DNA of 64,000 nt from Novipirellula sp052161655 (GTDB taxonomy: Bacteria > Planctomycetota > Planctomycetia > Pirellulales > Pirellulaceae): positions 6,200,001-6,264,000 of the forward strand of contig NZ_CP197418.1 of assembly GCF_052161655.1 (NCBI RefSeq). The letters are read 5' to 3'. Of the stretch, positions 36,262 to 45,518 are shown piece by piece. Both the position numbers and the translations under genes were made by a program. Every line of letters starts with the position of its first letter. Position 1 is the stretch's first letter. The notes under the pieces are model-generated. The model searched no databases and was not told the DNA's origin. It saw nothing but the letters and a program-made list of their open reading frames with translations.

Positions 36262-37338
36262 ATGACTACTTCTGACCACCACTGGTTCGGATGCAACATT
36301 GCACCAGGTCAGTTTGCGAACACCGATTTCGAGGTGACCGAGAGCTACAGCAGTCGAAGTGTGGTGATTCCGATTCAAATTAGACGCGGTTTGTCGCCTG
36401 GGCCGACCGTGTTTGTTTCCGCGGCGTTGCACGGAGACGAATTGAATGGCACCGGTGCGATTCGTACGTTGCTTGCCGATCCTACTTGGGTGCTGCAGTC
36501 CGGCACGCTGTTGTTGATTCCCGTGTTAAATGTGCTCGGATTCGAGCGTCACTCTCGTTATTTGCCTGATCGTCGCGATTTGAATCGCTGTTTCCCAGGC
36601 ACCAGTGGTGGCAGCATGGCGTCACGATTGGCGAAGGTGATATTTGAGTCGTTGATCAAGAAGTGCGACTACGGTATCGACTTGCACACGGCAGCCGTCC
36701 GACGCACCAATTTTCCAAATGTTCGAGCCGATCTTTTGAACCCGGATTGCGTTCGTTTGGCGGAAGCGTTTGGCGCAGGAATTATCTTGCACGGCAAAGG
36801 CCCCAAAGGCTCGTTGCGGCGCGAAGCGACCAAGGCGGGATGTCCCACGATCATTATCGAAGGAGGCGAAGTGTGGAAGGTGGAATCGTCTGTCGCCGAT
36901 TGCATGACCCGCGGCATCTTTAATTGTCTGAAAGAACTAGGCATGATGCCTGGTAAGCCTGACATCCCCAATACCCAGGCGATCATTCGCGAGACACGGT
37001 GGTTGCGGGCAGAACGAGGCGGTTTTATGTCGATGCATGTTGCTCCCGGAGACACGGTCGTCAAGGGGCAAGCGATTGCAACCAACAGTAACCTGTTGGC
37101 GGAAGACCAAAACCGTTTGGAGGCTCCTTTCTCAGGCGTTGTGATTGGGATGACGACGCTACCCGCGGTGCAACCAGGTGAACCAGTGGTGCATATCGGC
37201 AGACTCGCTAATCCAAAGTCGGCCCGACGCCACGAAAAACAGATCGCGGGCGACGATGTGCAACGAACCGCCCACGAGCATCTCGCAACCAACATTCAAG
37301 TCACCGAAGCCAGCGAACCGTCCGACGACGAGTCGTAA
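36262..37338 (+). CDS. Succinylglutamate desuccinylase/aspartoacylase-family protein
   Basis: 358 aa zinc-carboxypeptidase-fold hydrolase: 'SAALHGDELNGTGAIRTL' (His57, Glu60), 'YGIDLHTAAV' (His142) and a downstream 'IIIEGGEVWKVESS' (catalytic Glu). The C-terminal 90 residues (about 255-330) add a biotinyl-like 'HVAPGDTVVKGQAIATN' barrel typical of this subfamily. It removes an N-acyl group from an amino acid or peptide. Adjacent to rimK, and in several phyla such pairs occur with glutamate-tail chemistry, so a role in processing RimK-modified protein is a reasonable guess, not shown. Confidence 0.85.
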   Translation: MTTSDHHWFGCNIAPGQFANTDFEVTESYSSRSVVIPIQIRRGLSPGPTVFVSAALHGDELNGTGAIRTLLADPTWVLQSGTLLLIPVLNVLGFERHSRYLPDRRDLNRCFPGTSGGSMASRLAKVIFESLIKKCDYGIDLHTAAVRRTNFPNVRADLLNPDCVRLAEAFGAGIILHGKGPKGSLRREATKAGCPTIIIEGGEVWKVESSVADCMTRGIFNCLKELGMMPGKPDIPNTQAIIRETRWLRAERGGFMSMHVAPGDTVVKGQAIATNSNLLAEDQNRLEAPFSGVVIGMTTLPAVQPGEPVVHIGRLANPKSARRHEKQIAGDDVQRTAHEHLATNIQVTEASEPSDDES

Positions 37339-37381
37339 ATCGGGGGCGTCCGCATGTCGCGGCCGTTCAGGCTTTTCTGGG

Positions 37382-37640
37382 GGTCGCGAATAGTGACTTG
37401 CAGATTTTAATCGATTTTCCGCTTCCCTGCGTCACCCGCTGCTGCATTGCTTTTTACGTTGCGGTGCAAGAATCGGCTCGCGATGAACACTACCATCCAT
37501 GTGTCAAGAAGTGGGTGATTATACAGACAGATTAAGGCAACAGAAAAATTGTTATACCTGATTTAGCAGCACCCTCATTTTTCTGTCGCATCAATATTTC
37601 TGTCTCCGTTTTTATCTGCGAGAAAGCTTCTCCGCGGGAC
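37382..37640 (+). repeat. Dispersed noncoding repeat, copy A
   Basis: Diverged copy of the segment at 40785-41045. Shared blocks include 'gcaagaatcggctcgcg', 'ccatccatgtgtcaagaag' and 'ttttctgtcgcatcaat', in the same order and strand. No gene is seen between 37339 and 37697. Confidence 0.75.
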
Positions 37641-37697
37641 TCCTTGTGCATTACGAAAGCCACACGAGTCCGGCCTGTGCTTCGCTGACCCTGAAAA

Positions 37698-38144
37698 CTA
37701 AAACGTTGGCCGGCGTACGCTAGGGAAAACGTTGGCCACATCTGACCAAAGTTGGCGTTTGATCTCCAGTGATTTGATCGAAGCGATACGTTCAAGGGCA
37801 AGTTCCGGTGTGATGTCGAGATGGCATGCGAGCGAATACGCTGCAATCGTTGGCGAACGTGACATGCCAGCGGAACAAGCAACGAGGGTGCGGGTATTTG
37901 TGTAGAGCAGATCAATCAGTGACTGAACGGCGAATCGAAGAACCGAGGGGTCGTTGCCGCCACCGTCATAAAGCGGAAATCGGAGATAGAGCAATTGCCG
38001 TGGAAGTTGAGCTGCCGGTTCCTCAATGGCGACGTCAACCACAGCGGTGATACCGGTATCGAACAACGGGCGAGGTTGACGTATGTCAAACGCGTGGCCA
38101 AGCCAGAGCAGATTGGGATGGATTTCGTGCACTAATGATCTCAA
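37698..38144 (-). CDS. Dual-specificity protein phosphatase
   Basis: 148 aa, the size of a minimal dual-specificity phosphatase. The P-loop CSAGMSRSP (Cys90, Arg96) is the CX5R signature, here in VACSAGMSRSPTIAAY. An Asp in 'LYDGGGND' (about 60-65) is the likely general acid. Cytoplasmic, it would dephosphorylate Ser/Thr/Tyr or another phosphoester. It begins a run of small - strand genes interleaved with repeats; its own substrate is unknown. Confidence 0.85.
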   Translation of the reverse strand: MRSLVHEIHPNLLWLGHAFDIRQPRPLFDTGITAVVDVAIEEPAAQLPRQLLYLRFPLYDGGGNDPSVLRFAVQSLIDLLYTNTRTLVACSAGMSRSPTIAAYSLACHLDITPELALERIASIKSLEIKRQLWSDVANVFPSVRRPTF

Positions 38145-38326
38145 GCGAAAAACGGGTCATGTCCGATTCGTCACCGCAACCGTTCCGTCACATCGGGTTG
38201 CTGAACAAACGACAGTTCGGGGCCGGGGCAATCAGACACCCAACCTGCAATTACAGCAGCGGCCATGGTCTTGCGAATAAGCGACGGAGCAATAGCATCG
38301 TAGTGGAAGCGTATGCGGTCGGTACG

Positions 38327-38758
38327 TTACGAGTGAGCCCAAGTTTCGATTACCCAGCAGTCCGGATTATCTCGCATCAGTTTCCAATAGTGCTCGTGCC
38401 ATCGCTCAAGTGGTTCAGCATTGGAGTCCGCATCGTTCATCAAGCGGTATCCAAAGTCAGACAAGTCATGCCATTGACCATCAGGCGTCACGACCGCACC
38501 AGCGGACGCGCAAGGATCGAGTCGATGAACGCGAGAGACGTATCCAGCGTAGTCGTTGTGTATTGACTCCCGAAGTTCCAAATCCGTTTCAGCACAATTG
38601 AGCGTGGAGTCAAAGAGGCAAAGGTAGTCGAATCGCCAGTTTGGCTGCATCGTGTCGTCTTCTTGAAGGCGATGTGGGGCAAGCAGAGTCCGAACTGCGA
38701 CGTCGAAGCAATCGGGTCGGGTCGAAGAAGGCAGGAGAACATGTAGCTGTGTCTTCAT
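38327..38758 (-). CDS. Hypothetical protein, coupled to upstream gene
   Basis: 143 aa starting 'MKTQLHVLLPSSTRPDCFDV'. It has conserved-looking blocks 'DYAGYVSRVHRLDPCASAGA' and 'VVTPDGQWHDLSDFGYRLMN', with W-rich 'ERWHEHYWKLMRDNPDCWV' near the end. No function recognised. ATG 38758 is one base past the stop of the gene at 38760, so the two are translationally coupled (TAACATG). A longer frame upstream is rejected because it would overlap that gene. Confidence 0.7.
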   Translation of the reverse strand: MKTQLHVLLPSSTRPDCFDVAVRTLLAPHRLQEDDTMQPNWRFDYLCLFDSTLNCAETDLELRESIHNDYAGYVSRVHRLDPCASAGAVVTPDGQWHDLSDFGYRLMNDADSNAEPLERWHEHYWKLMRDNPDCWVIETWAHS

Positions 38759-38759
38759 G

Positions 38760-39113
38760 TTAGTCGACTTCCTCGAGTCCCCACTTTCGCAATCGGCGAA
38801 AGGCGACAATCCAACCGTCGCGGAGTAAGTAGCCGCAACCAACCGCAACTGTAAACGCGATTACGGCATCGACAAACAACCATTGGAGGTGCCATACGTA
38901 ATGGAATGAAAAACCGCCTCTTTCAAAGAACGCGAATGGAAAACCGATTTGCTCGAAGCCGTCTGTTCGAAACGCGTGCCACGTCACGATTAGACGCGAG
39001 AAGTTGAGGGCCACCATAAGGCTGAAGAGACACGTGACGCTACTGAAAAACGCCCGACGCTTGCGGTTGTCTTCAAGTGGAGGTTCGGGAGGAGGCGATT
39101 CGTACGGATTCAT
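38760..39113 (-). CDS. Small membrane protein ('NPYESP' type)
   Basis: 117 aa. N-terminus 'MNPYESPPPEPPLEDNRKRR' is the proline-rich planctomycete leader; two hydrophobic segments follow (about 23-45 and 72-95). ATG 39113 is preferred to a frame 19 codons longer because 'MNPYESP' is a recurring true N-terminus. It overlaps no other gene and drives the next gene at one-base spacing. Function unknown. Confidence 0.65.
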   Translation of the reverse strand: MNPYESPPPEPPLEDNRKRRAFFSSVTCLFSLMVALNFSRLIVTWHAFRTDGFEQIGFPFAFFERGGFSFHYVWHLQWLFVDAVIAFTVAVGCGYLLRDGWIVAFRRLRKWGLEEVD

Positions 39114-39204
39114 CATTCGCTTCGTCGCCCTACGGTCGGTGTTTGCAGACGCCGCTCCGAACGACGCCAAACAACCAAATTATTCTACTAAAAGAAAACG
39201 CCTC

Positions 39205-39422
39205 CCGCCCCGAAGCGACTCGCATTTAACGTCGGTTTAGCACCAGGCTGATTCCTCGTTGATCGCAAGCCTTTAACGGTTACGACCGGTTTGGTTTAGG
39301 TACACACGAGATCAAGGGCTGATCGAGTGTGCGATTAGCGGACATGAGTGTTCGGCGCAGCCAAGTTGTGGGAACACTAATCAACGCTGATTCACACTAA
39401 TCAAAAGGCGAGAGTCGACCCC
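39205..39422 (+). repeat. Dispersed noncoding repeat B, copy 1
   Basis: About 218 nt repeated with substitutions at 41113-41335. Shared blocks: 'ggctg.ttcctcg.tgatcgcaagcct', 'tgcgattag.gga', 'gggaacactaatc' and 'cacactaatcaaaaggc'. Same strand in both copies. Confidence 0.8.
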
Positions 39423-39822
39423 GCGCAAACCGAACTATCACAAGCGGACCACGCAGAATACGTGAAGATTCGAGCTGATTCGTGGCAAATAAAGGCCCTT
39501 AGTTTTCAGCCACGGATACGCACGGATCAACACGAATGAGTGCATAACAGAAAAACACTCAACGCAACCGAATTCTAACACCACCAAGGCCAATGACTTG
39601 GAACTGCGAAAAACCTTCCAATGTATTCAAAATTTTTGCGTAACTAAAGCCAAGCGACCGGCAACGGTAAAATGTTTGCGTCACCCACCGTTGCCAAAGA
39701 GCAGAAGTGAGCCTGGACGGTCATGCGTTAAAATCAAATACACCTTGATCGGGAATCACGCTCGACTCTCATTGACTCCAGGCCCCAAAAAGTTGTCCAC
39801 CGCCGCCTGTGCAGGTGCGGGG
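39423..39822. other. Noncoding gap
   Basis: No gene, hairpin or repeat copy recognised over these 400 nt. The sequence continues directly from repeat B into the downstream end of the gene at 39823, with no clear boundary. Confidence 0.5.
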
Positions 39823-40131
39823 TCAGCCAGCGATTTGGTCGGCAATCGACTGAGCGAACATCTCCTTAGGAGCCGGCATGTTGTTTTCGCGTGCCGTTTC
39901 GAGATTACGCTTCCACATCCCACGCAACTCGTCCTGCAAAGCGGGGGACAGTTCCAAGAGTTGTTCGAGCATGCTATGCCACGAACCTTCGAGCGACCAC
40001 GCCGTGCGTAGATTCGGTTCCATTTCGACGAGAAGAGAAACTTCATTGGGCTCAATTTCGTCGATTGACCAAAGCACCCAATACTCTACGAGGCGTAGGA
40101 GCGGTTTGCCGTCATAGCGTGGATTTGTCAT
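39823..40131 (-). CDS. Hypothetical protein
   Basis: 102 aa, acidic and helical. 'MTNPRYDGKPLLRLVEYWVL' opens and 'ELSPALQDELRGMWKRNLE' follows, a pattern seen in a widespread small uncharacterised family. No membrane segment or signal. It lies alone between two repeat-bearing spacers. Its function, and whether it is an accessory cargo gene, cannot be told. Confidence 0.6.
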   Translation of the reverse strand: MTNPRYDGKPLLRLVEYWVLWSIDEIEPNEVSLLVEMEPNLRTAWSLEGSWHSMLEQLLELSPALQDELRGMWKRNLETARENNMPAPKEMFAQSIADQIAG

Positions 40132-40516
40132 TGATCTATAGGGGCCAACGGAAGTTTTTTTGAGTCACCGCCCCAGAGTGAAGCGATTGAGAATAAGCAT
40201 GTCGAAGTGATTGAGTTTGAATTGCCAAAAATTGTACCAGTGGCACCGTCCATTGCCAAAGATCGAAGGTGTGCCCGAAGGGCCACAGCATAAAACACAT
40301 TGTACAGGAGGTTGGACGTCAGGCTCGTTTTCCGCTGACCGCATGCCTCCCAAAATTGTCTGATGTTGAATCGGCGAGAAAGCTGCTCCGGGGGATTCCT
40401 TGTGCGTCGCAAAAAATACTCGGGCTCCATCAGGTCAAACGAGGTGTTCCTGACGACCGAGCCGCATGGCGCCATGAGGCGGCTCGACTTGAACATGGGT
40501 TTGGGCGACCGTTTTA
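40132..40516. other. Gap with a partial repeat copy
   Basis: No convincing gene. Around 40373-40470 the sequence resembles parts of repeat A and its 3' extension: 'gcgagaaagct.ctccg.ggga.tccttgtg' also at about 37620, and 'ccatcaggtcaaacgaggtg' with 'gtgttcctgac' at about 41073-41100. It is a third, eroded copy. Confidence 0.5.
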
Positions 40517-40744
40517 CTACCGACGCAGCAACGCATTCGCCAAAAGGCCAAAGCTACAAGCTGCTGCAAACATTAATATCCCGCCACCCGTGTAGTCGTT
40601 TGCATCCACCATCGCAGCGACACCGCCAATCGTTGCGATCACGCCAACGGCGATCAAAGCGAATACGGCGCAACCAATTAGTTTGGTTCCGGCTTTGTCA
40701 GGTTCTTGCTTCGGTGCTGTTACCATAACTTTTGGTTGGGTCAC
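40517..40744 (-). CDS. Small membrane protein
   Basis: 75 aa from GTG 40744 with two hydrophobic segments (about residues 22-45 and 52-72) and a polar N-terminus 'MTQPKVMVTAPKQEPDKAG'. It could start at an internal ATG, six codons later. No family recognised. A perfect hairpin in repeat A lies just upstream. Confidence 0.55.
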   Translation of the reverse strand: MTQPKVMVTAPKQEPDKAGTKLIGCAVFALIAVGVIATIGGVAAMVDANDYTGGGILMFAAACSFGLLANALLRR

Positions 40745-40784
40745 CTAATCTGGTTCGATATGAAGGGGTGTCGTACTTTATTGG

Positions 40785-41045
40785 GGGCGAGCCTCCAGCC
40801 TGGAGGCTCGCGATTATTGACTTTCTGATTTTAGTCTTTTTTCCGCGCGGGCGTGTAACATGGTGCTGCGTTATTTTGTGGTGCAAGAATCGGCTCGCGG
40901 GGAACACCACCATCCATGTGTCAAGAAGGAGGTGAACACACGGAAAAATTATAACAGCTGAAATTGCGGCATCGTCGTTTTTCTGTCGCATCAATTTTCC
41001 TGTCTTCGTTTTAACCTGCGAGAAAAGTGCACGAAGGTGCTTCTT
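40785..41045 (+). repeat. Dispersed noncoding repeat A, copy B
   Basis: Second copy of the 37382-37640 repeat. It opens with a perfect 11-bp hairpin gcgagcctcca-gcc-tggaggctcgc (about 40787-40811); a degraded version of that hairpin recurs near 41896. Blocks 'ggtgcaagaatcggctcgcg' and 'ccatccatgtgtcaagaag' match copy A. Confidence 0.8.
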
Positions 41046-41112
41046 GAGCGAGAGGACAACGAATAGGGATCTGTCAGGTCGATCGACGTGTTCCTGACGT
41101 TTGAGCTACATC

Positions 41113-41335
41113 CCGCCCCGCAGGGACTCGCTTTTAACATCGGCGTGCCGTCAGGCTGGTTCCTCGCTGATCGCAAGCCTCAAACTGTTACGACCGGCTG
41201 AACTGCCGTTCATACGAAGACAAGGGCTTAATTAGTGTGCGATTAGAGGAAATTAGTGTTCGGGGCAGCCAATTTTTGGGAACACTAATCTGCGCTAATC
41301 TACACTAATCAAAAGGCAAGTATCGACCCTGCCCA
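41113..41335 (+). repeat. Dispersed noncoding repeat B, copy 2
   Basis: Diverged copy of 39205-39422, same strand, immediately after repeat A copy B, so A and B can be adjacent. No gene is seen from here to 41537. Confidence 0.8.
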
Positions 41336-41537
41336 AACTTGACTATCGCAACGTCGCATTGCGGAAAAGTGGCAGGTCAAAAATCTTAATTACGGACTGC
41401 TCGTGGCGTGACCAACAAAACGATACTACCGTATTGAGAAACATTGACCAACCAAGCGATTCTCCACCTACGAAACCGACACTTTACGGAAAAGCATGGT
41501 ACGTGACCGTGAGCATGGGGCGAGCATTGGCGCGGGG

Positions 41538-41840
41538 TTAGTGGTTTGACGCGTTGCCGGGCAGAATCACGTCACAATAGTCCAGAAGTTTGTCGCCGAG
41601 GTCGTCGAGGCAGATGTCAGGTTTGGGCAGAAACGCGACGAAGCAGTCAGCGATACCAAGGGATGTTGCAACGTCACGGGAGTAGTCGCCACCGCCGCGA
41701 GACCAGCAGTACAGATCGTGACCCGCAGCATGCATCCGGCGAACATAGTCCGCGCTAGCGGGCATGGGAATCTGCTTGGTGCCGACGGAACGGATCAACG
41801 TGTCATCGACGTCAATGTAGATTGTAAGTTTACGATCCAA
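41538..41840 (-). CDS. HAD-superfamily phosphatase-like protein
   Basis: 100 aa. 'IYIDVDDTLIRSVG' holds the HAD motif I DxDxT (nucleophile Asp10, Asp12), and 'LYCWSRGGGDYSRDVATSLG' holds the Ser of motif II. The acidic motif IV region may be 'KPDICLDD', near residue 73. It is short, a cap-less minimal HAD fold, similar to small HADs often found in accessory DNA. It probably hydrolyses a phosphoester; substrate unknown. Confidence 0.75.
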   Translation of the reverse strand: MDRKLTIYIDVDDTLIRSVGTKQIPMPASADYVRRMHAAGHDLYCWSRGGGDYSRDVATSLGIADCFVAFLPKPDICLDDLGDKLLDYCDVILPGNASNH

Positions 41841-42176
41841 CGAATGTCTCGGTCACAACGTGGTTTTATACGACTGGGTGTCGTACTTTGTGGGGGAGAG
41901 GCTCCACGCTGGAGGCTCATTAATTCGTTGTTTGATTTTAATCGCTTTTTCGTTGCGAGGTACAGATCGTTGCTGCGGAATCCTTCGCGTTCCAGTACTG
42001 GTTTGTTCACGATGATGCCTTGGGACGGAACCGTAGCCAGCGTGCTTTTTAAACAATTGGTTTTAAGCGAGATTGTGCTCGACAGTTCACATGACGTTCA
42101 TGCTTCTGCACCGATTTATGTGCTGTGACGAGGCCATCGGGTCGAGACAGGGAACTGCAGCGATGCTGAGTCGGCT
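41841..42176. other. Gap with a partial repeat A copy
   Basis: 'gtgtcgtacttt.tggggg.ga' and 'tggaggctc' near 41878-41920 repeat the opening of repeat A copy B. No gene is seen. The SLC12-like gene ends at 42177. Confidence 0.5.
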
Positions 42177-44408
42177 TTACGAATCCAGCGTCATGCCTCC
42201 GGCACTGTCCACAAACAACACACGCGGCAGACTTCCTGCTAACACTTCCATTCGTTCGTACAGCATCGCTTCGTCTCCCTCCGCAGGCGTTTGGAATCCA
42301 AGCAACACAATGGCTGCATCCGCAGATGCTTGTTGGATCACTTCAAACGGAGGCCGCTTCGATACGATGACTTCCGGAACAATCGTGATTCGTGAAGCGG
42401 TGCCAAGTTCGACAAGGTGATTGTGAACCTCGGATTTGGCCTCTTCGTTTTCAACGATGCGAAGCAAGCGAATTGGATTGTCACGCCAGCTTTGATTTTT
42501 ATGCAGTAAATGAGCGAGCAACATCATCAACGCTCCGTTCTCCATCCCACGCCACCAAACATCGATCGTTCCTGGTGGAACATTCCAATGCTCTTCGACA
42601 TCGGACACGTCTTCGCTGTCGAGGTCTTCTTGACGATGTGCCAAGAAACGCATCGCCAAAATACTTCGATTCATGCGTGCAATCAGCCGGATATTGGCGC
42701 CGAACGACTCCGCCCGAGAATCGTCGCGGGGCCATCCCATCAGCACGGTGTTGGGTCTTAAGCCGCCGATCCCCTGACATTGGATCAATGCCTCGATGCC
42801 ATCGGAGAGGAGTGAATTGCACGTGACCGCTGGAAACGCTTGTAGCTGCTCTTTGGCAATGAAAACTCGCAGCATCTTTTCGTATTGTTCGCGGCGTTCG
42901 GCATGGTCTTCGATGTCGCCCGAAACGACTTGAGCGAGCGTTAGGATTCCGTGCCCTGACGTCAGCCAGTGTCCATAGATCGGGATGTGAGATCGTGTCC
43001 AACCGGTCCCGCTAAGTGCCATAATGACCGGACGCCAATTCTTTGAGTGATACGCTTCGTCTTCGAGCTTCAAGAGTGCCTTGCGAGCTCGTTCAAATAC
43101 CACGCCACTCTGCAAGTCTCCCCATCGCGACTCGATCTCTCGCGATCGGATGAACCAATGGAGTCCAGCAATGAAGCCAATCGAGATCGCTGCCCAGACC
43201 CAATTGATCAAGAACATCACAGCGAGACAGCCAACCGCCCCTAGCAGCGAGGTCATCCAGTGGCTGTATTGAAAGGTTGGGCGGTAGCTCGGGTTTTTCG
43301 TAACCGCTTCGTAGAACGTCGCTAGGTTCAATAGCCCATACGTGATCATGAAAAACATCGTGATGATGGGAGCAATCGCGTTCAAGTCGCCCATCACGAT
43401 ACAAACCTGAGCGATCACGAACGTCAATACGGTCGCGCGACGTGGTTCATTGGTGGATCCACTGCCAGCAGCGAAAAATTTCAGCGAGCGGAAAATGTCG
43501 TCCCGGGCAAACGCCTGTAATATCCGCGGTGCCCCCATCATGCTGCCAAGCGCCGACGATAATGTTGCCGCGAACACGCCGGCGGTGATCCAGACAGGCC
43601 AAACGGCGATGTCGCGAATCACCATGTTGTTGTTGATCAGTTCTTCGGACGGTCGCACGCAGCCCAACAAGAACGCTTGCGACAAATAAACCACGCAAGT
43701 CACTGCGATCGCGAGCAAAGTCCCCTTGGGAATCGATTTCGATGGATTGGCTAGGTCGCCCGACATGTTTGCACCTGCCATGATCCCTGTCACCGCAGGG
43801 AAGAACAGTGCAAACATCGTGAACCAATTCTCGCCGGGTTGGTAGCTCGATTGCAAATTCTCACGCAGGTAGACTGGGTTGAACTCGCTAATGGCCCCGG
43901 CGTAAAACGAGCCGAGTGCAACGGCTAGAATGGCCAAAATGAAATACTGGACCTTGATCGTCCAACCTGCGCCCACGTAAACGCAAAAGAACGTGGCGAG
44001 ATTCACCAGGCTTGCGATCGCGACAAAGTGCCCAGAAGATTGCGGGAACGTGAAGGCAAATGCTTCGGTGAAACCGATCACGTACATCGCCACCGAGATC
44101 GCTTGGGCAGAGAAAAACAGCACGCCGATGGCGCCGCCGAACTCAACGCCCAGACTTCGGCTGATCAGATAGTAGGCTCCGCCACCGCGAACACGCGTGT
44201 TGGTAGCGATCGCTGAAAGCGACAGCGTGGTAAGCGTCGTGATCAATTTCGCGGCCAAGACGATCAGAACCGCGTTGATAATTCCCGATTGGCCAACGAC
44301 TTGGCCAAAACGCAGGAACATGATCACGCCAAGAATCGTCAGCGTGCAAGGCGTAAACACGCCGCCGAACGTACCGAATTTCGTGGACGGTTGCTGGGGC
44401 GAATTCAA
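42177..44408 (-). CDS. APC-superfamily transporter, SLC12 (cation-chloride) like
   Basis: 743 aa. Twelve membrane helices fill about 15-420, starting 'GTFGGVFTPCTLTILGVIMF', with 'TNTRVRGGGAYYLISRSLG' in the first substrate region. A cytoplasmic C-terminus of about 300 residues follows, as in eukaryotic Na-K-Cl cotransporters and their bacterial relatives. It probably moves amino acids or ions with chloride; substrate unproved. The long C-terminal tail ends 'EVLAGSLPRVLFVDSAGGM', and no separate kinase is nearby. Confidence 0.85.
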   Translation of the reverse strand: MNSPQQPSTKFGTFGGVFTPCTLTILGVIMFLRFGQVVGQSGIINAVLIVLAAKLITTLTTLSLSAIATNTRVRGGGAYYLISRSLGVEFGGAIGVLFFSAQAISVAMYVIGFTEAFAFTFPQSSGHFVAIASLVNLATFFCVYVGAGWTIKVQYFILAILAVALGSFYAGAISEFNPVYLRENLQSSYQPGENWFTMFALFFPAVTGIMAGANMSGDLANPSKSIPKGTLLAIAVTCVVYLSQAFLLGCVRPSEELINNNMVIRDIAVWPVWITAGVFAATLSSALGSMMGAPRILQAFARDDIFRSLKFFAAGSGSTNEPRRATVLTFVIAQVCIVMGDLNAIAPIITMFFMITYGLLNLATFYEAVTKNPSYRPTFQYSHWMTSLLGAVGCLAVMFLINWVWAAISIGFIAGLHWFIRSREIESRWGDLQSGVVFERARKALLKLEDEAYHSKNWRPVIMALSGTGWTRSHIPIYGHWLTSGHGILTLAQVVSGDIEDHAERREQYEKMLRVFIAKEQLQAFPAVTCNSLLSDGIEALIQCQGIGGLRPNTVLMGWPRDDSRAESFGANIRLIARMNRSILAMRFLAHRQEDLDSEDVSDVEEHWNVPPGTIDVWWRGMENGALMMLLAHLLHKNQSWRDNPIRLLRIVENEEAKSEVHNHLVELGTASRITIVPEVIVSKRPPFEVIQQASADAAIVLLGFQTPAEGDEAMLYERMEVLAGSLPRVLFVDSAGGMTLDS

Positions 44409-44572
44409 GGTACGTACTTTGAGGATTCATGCGGAATCGATTTAACCGATCCGCTGAATATCCTCTTATCGTCCGGCGGGGACAAGCGGCCCAGATGACA
44501 TTCGTTCGGGCGCGGCGACGAAACAGGTTGGAATGTTCCGTCGGCTCACTGAGCCGTGCTTATTCCTCGTGC

Positions 44573-45454
44573 TTATTCCTTCAGCGAATATTCACGGCAC
44601 TGCGGACAACTCTTTTCACCGTTCCAGCGAACGCTCTGTTTGACGTCTTCCCAAATCGTCATGCTGGGGACGTAAATGCGGTCGCCTGGCATCAATTGGT
44701 AATTGGTTGCAACGTCGCCGAGCTGCAAGATTTGTTGGTAACAAACCGGCAGAATCAGCCGAGGTTGGCCAGGTAGCTGAGGCCGCGTCAGGATGATTTT
44801 GTGATCATTGCAGCGATCCGAAAGTCCGCCAGCGGCGATAATGGCATCGAGCACCGTTTCGTGCCCGACAAGCGGGTAGGATCCGGGGGCGTTGACTTCG
44901 CCCATCACGTAAAACAGCCCACTCTCTTTGTTGACCAATCGTACCGTGACGCCGTAGTCGATCGTTTCAGGTTCGATTTGCTCGGAGTCCCCGCGATGGG
45001 ATGCGAGGGCGATGCGAGTTTGTCGTTTTTGTGTTTCGTGATGTGCCACCAACCCTTGGACTTGTCGTTGGATCTCTTCAGCCGACATCCCGGCGACTTG
45101 CATTCGCCCGTACGTCCCCAGTTCGATCGTTCCGTCTTGTTGTACGGTTTGGTCGCTCGATAAACGCACGGGTGAATCAAAGTCGTTCGGTTCGATTACC
45201 AACACGTCGCCGGCTTCGACACGGTGAGCCGGCAGCGTCAGCTTCGCCAACTCGGTCGCCACGTTTCCCTGATGCCCCACTGCTTCACGGATTTCGGAGA
45301 CGTCGGACATCAACGTGTGCGATCCTGCGGACACCGGCAGCCCCATTGACGCTGCGGTTCGGCATCCCGACTGCGTGCATAGCAGCGTCATCACAAGCGA
45401 CACCATTACAACGGCCGTCCCGGCCGTGTGAAAGGTAAACGGTTTTAATTTCAT
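44573..45454 (-). CDS. Wza-type polysaccharide export lipoprotein
   Basis: 293 aa. Basic N-terminus and hydrophobic core end at 'TQSGC' (Cys31), a plausible but non-canonical lipobox (Gln at -3). The polysaccharide-export domain ('LTLPAHRVEAGDVLVIEPND', about 72) and an SLBB domain ('YVMGEVNAPGSYPLVGHETV', about 177) follow. It would form an envelope channel for exopolysaccharide. No glycosyltransferases or Wzc partner are in the window, so it acts with genes elsewhere. It ends in a CxxC pair ('CPQCRE'), which is unusual. Confidence 0.85.
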   Translation of the reverse strand: MKLKPFTFHTAGTAVVMVSLVMTLLCTQSGCRTAASMGLPVSAGSHTLMSDVSEIREAVGHQGNVATELAKLTLPAHRVEAGDVLVIEPNDFDSPVRLSSDQTVQQDGTIELGTYGRMQVAGMSAEEIQRQVQGLVAHHETQKRQTRIALASHRGDSEQIEPETIDYGVTVRLVNKESGLFYVMGEVNAPGSYPLVGHETVLDAIIAAGGLSDRCNDHKIILTRPQLPGQPRLILPVCYQQILQLGDVATNYQLMPGDRIYVPSMTIWEDVKQSVRWNGEKSCPQCREYSLKE

Positions 45455-45518
45455 CGATTAATCCTTGTTCGTTTAAACGTGCGCGGTGTGGCGTCGCGGC
45501 GTGCTCGCCGGCCGTCCC

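Noticed and set aside
37339..42176. Second integron array
   Set aside because: Orientation and gene size fit, but no attC with AAC/GTT cores or paired arms was found between the genes, only longer repeats, so attC-based mobility is not claimed.
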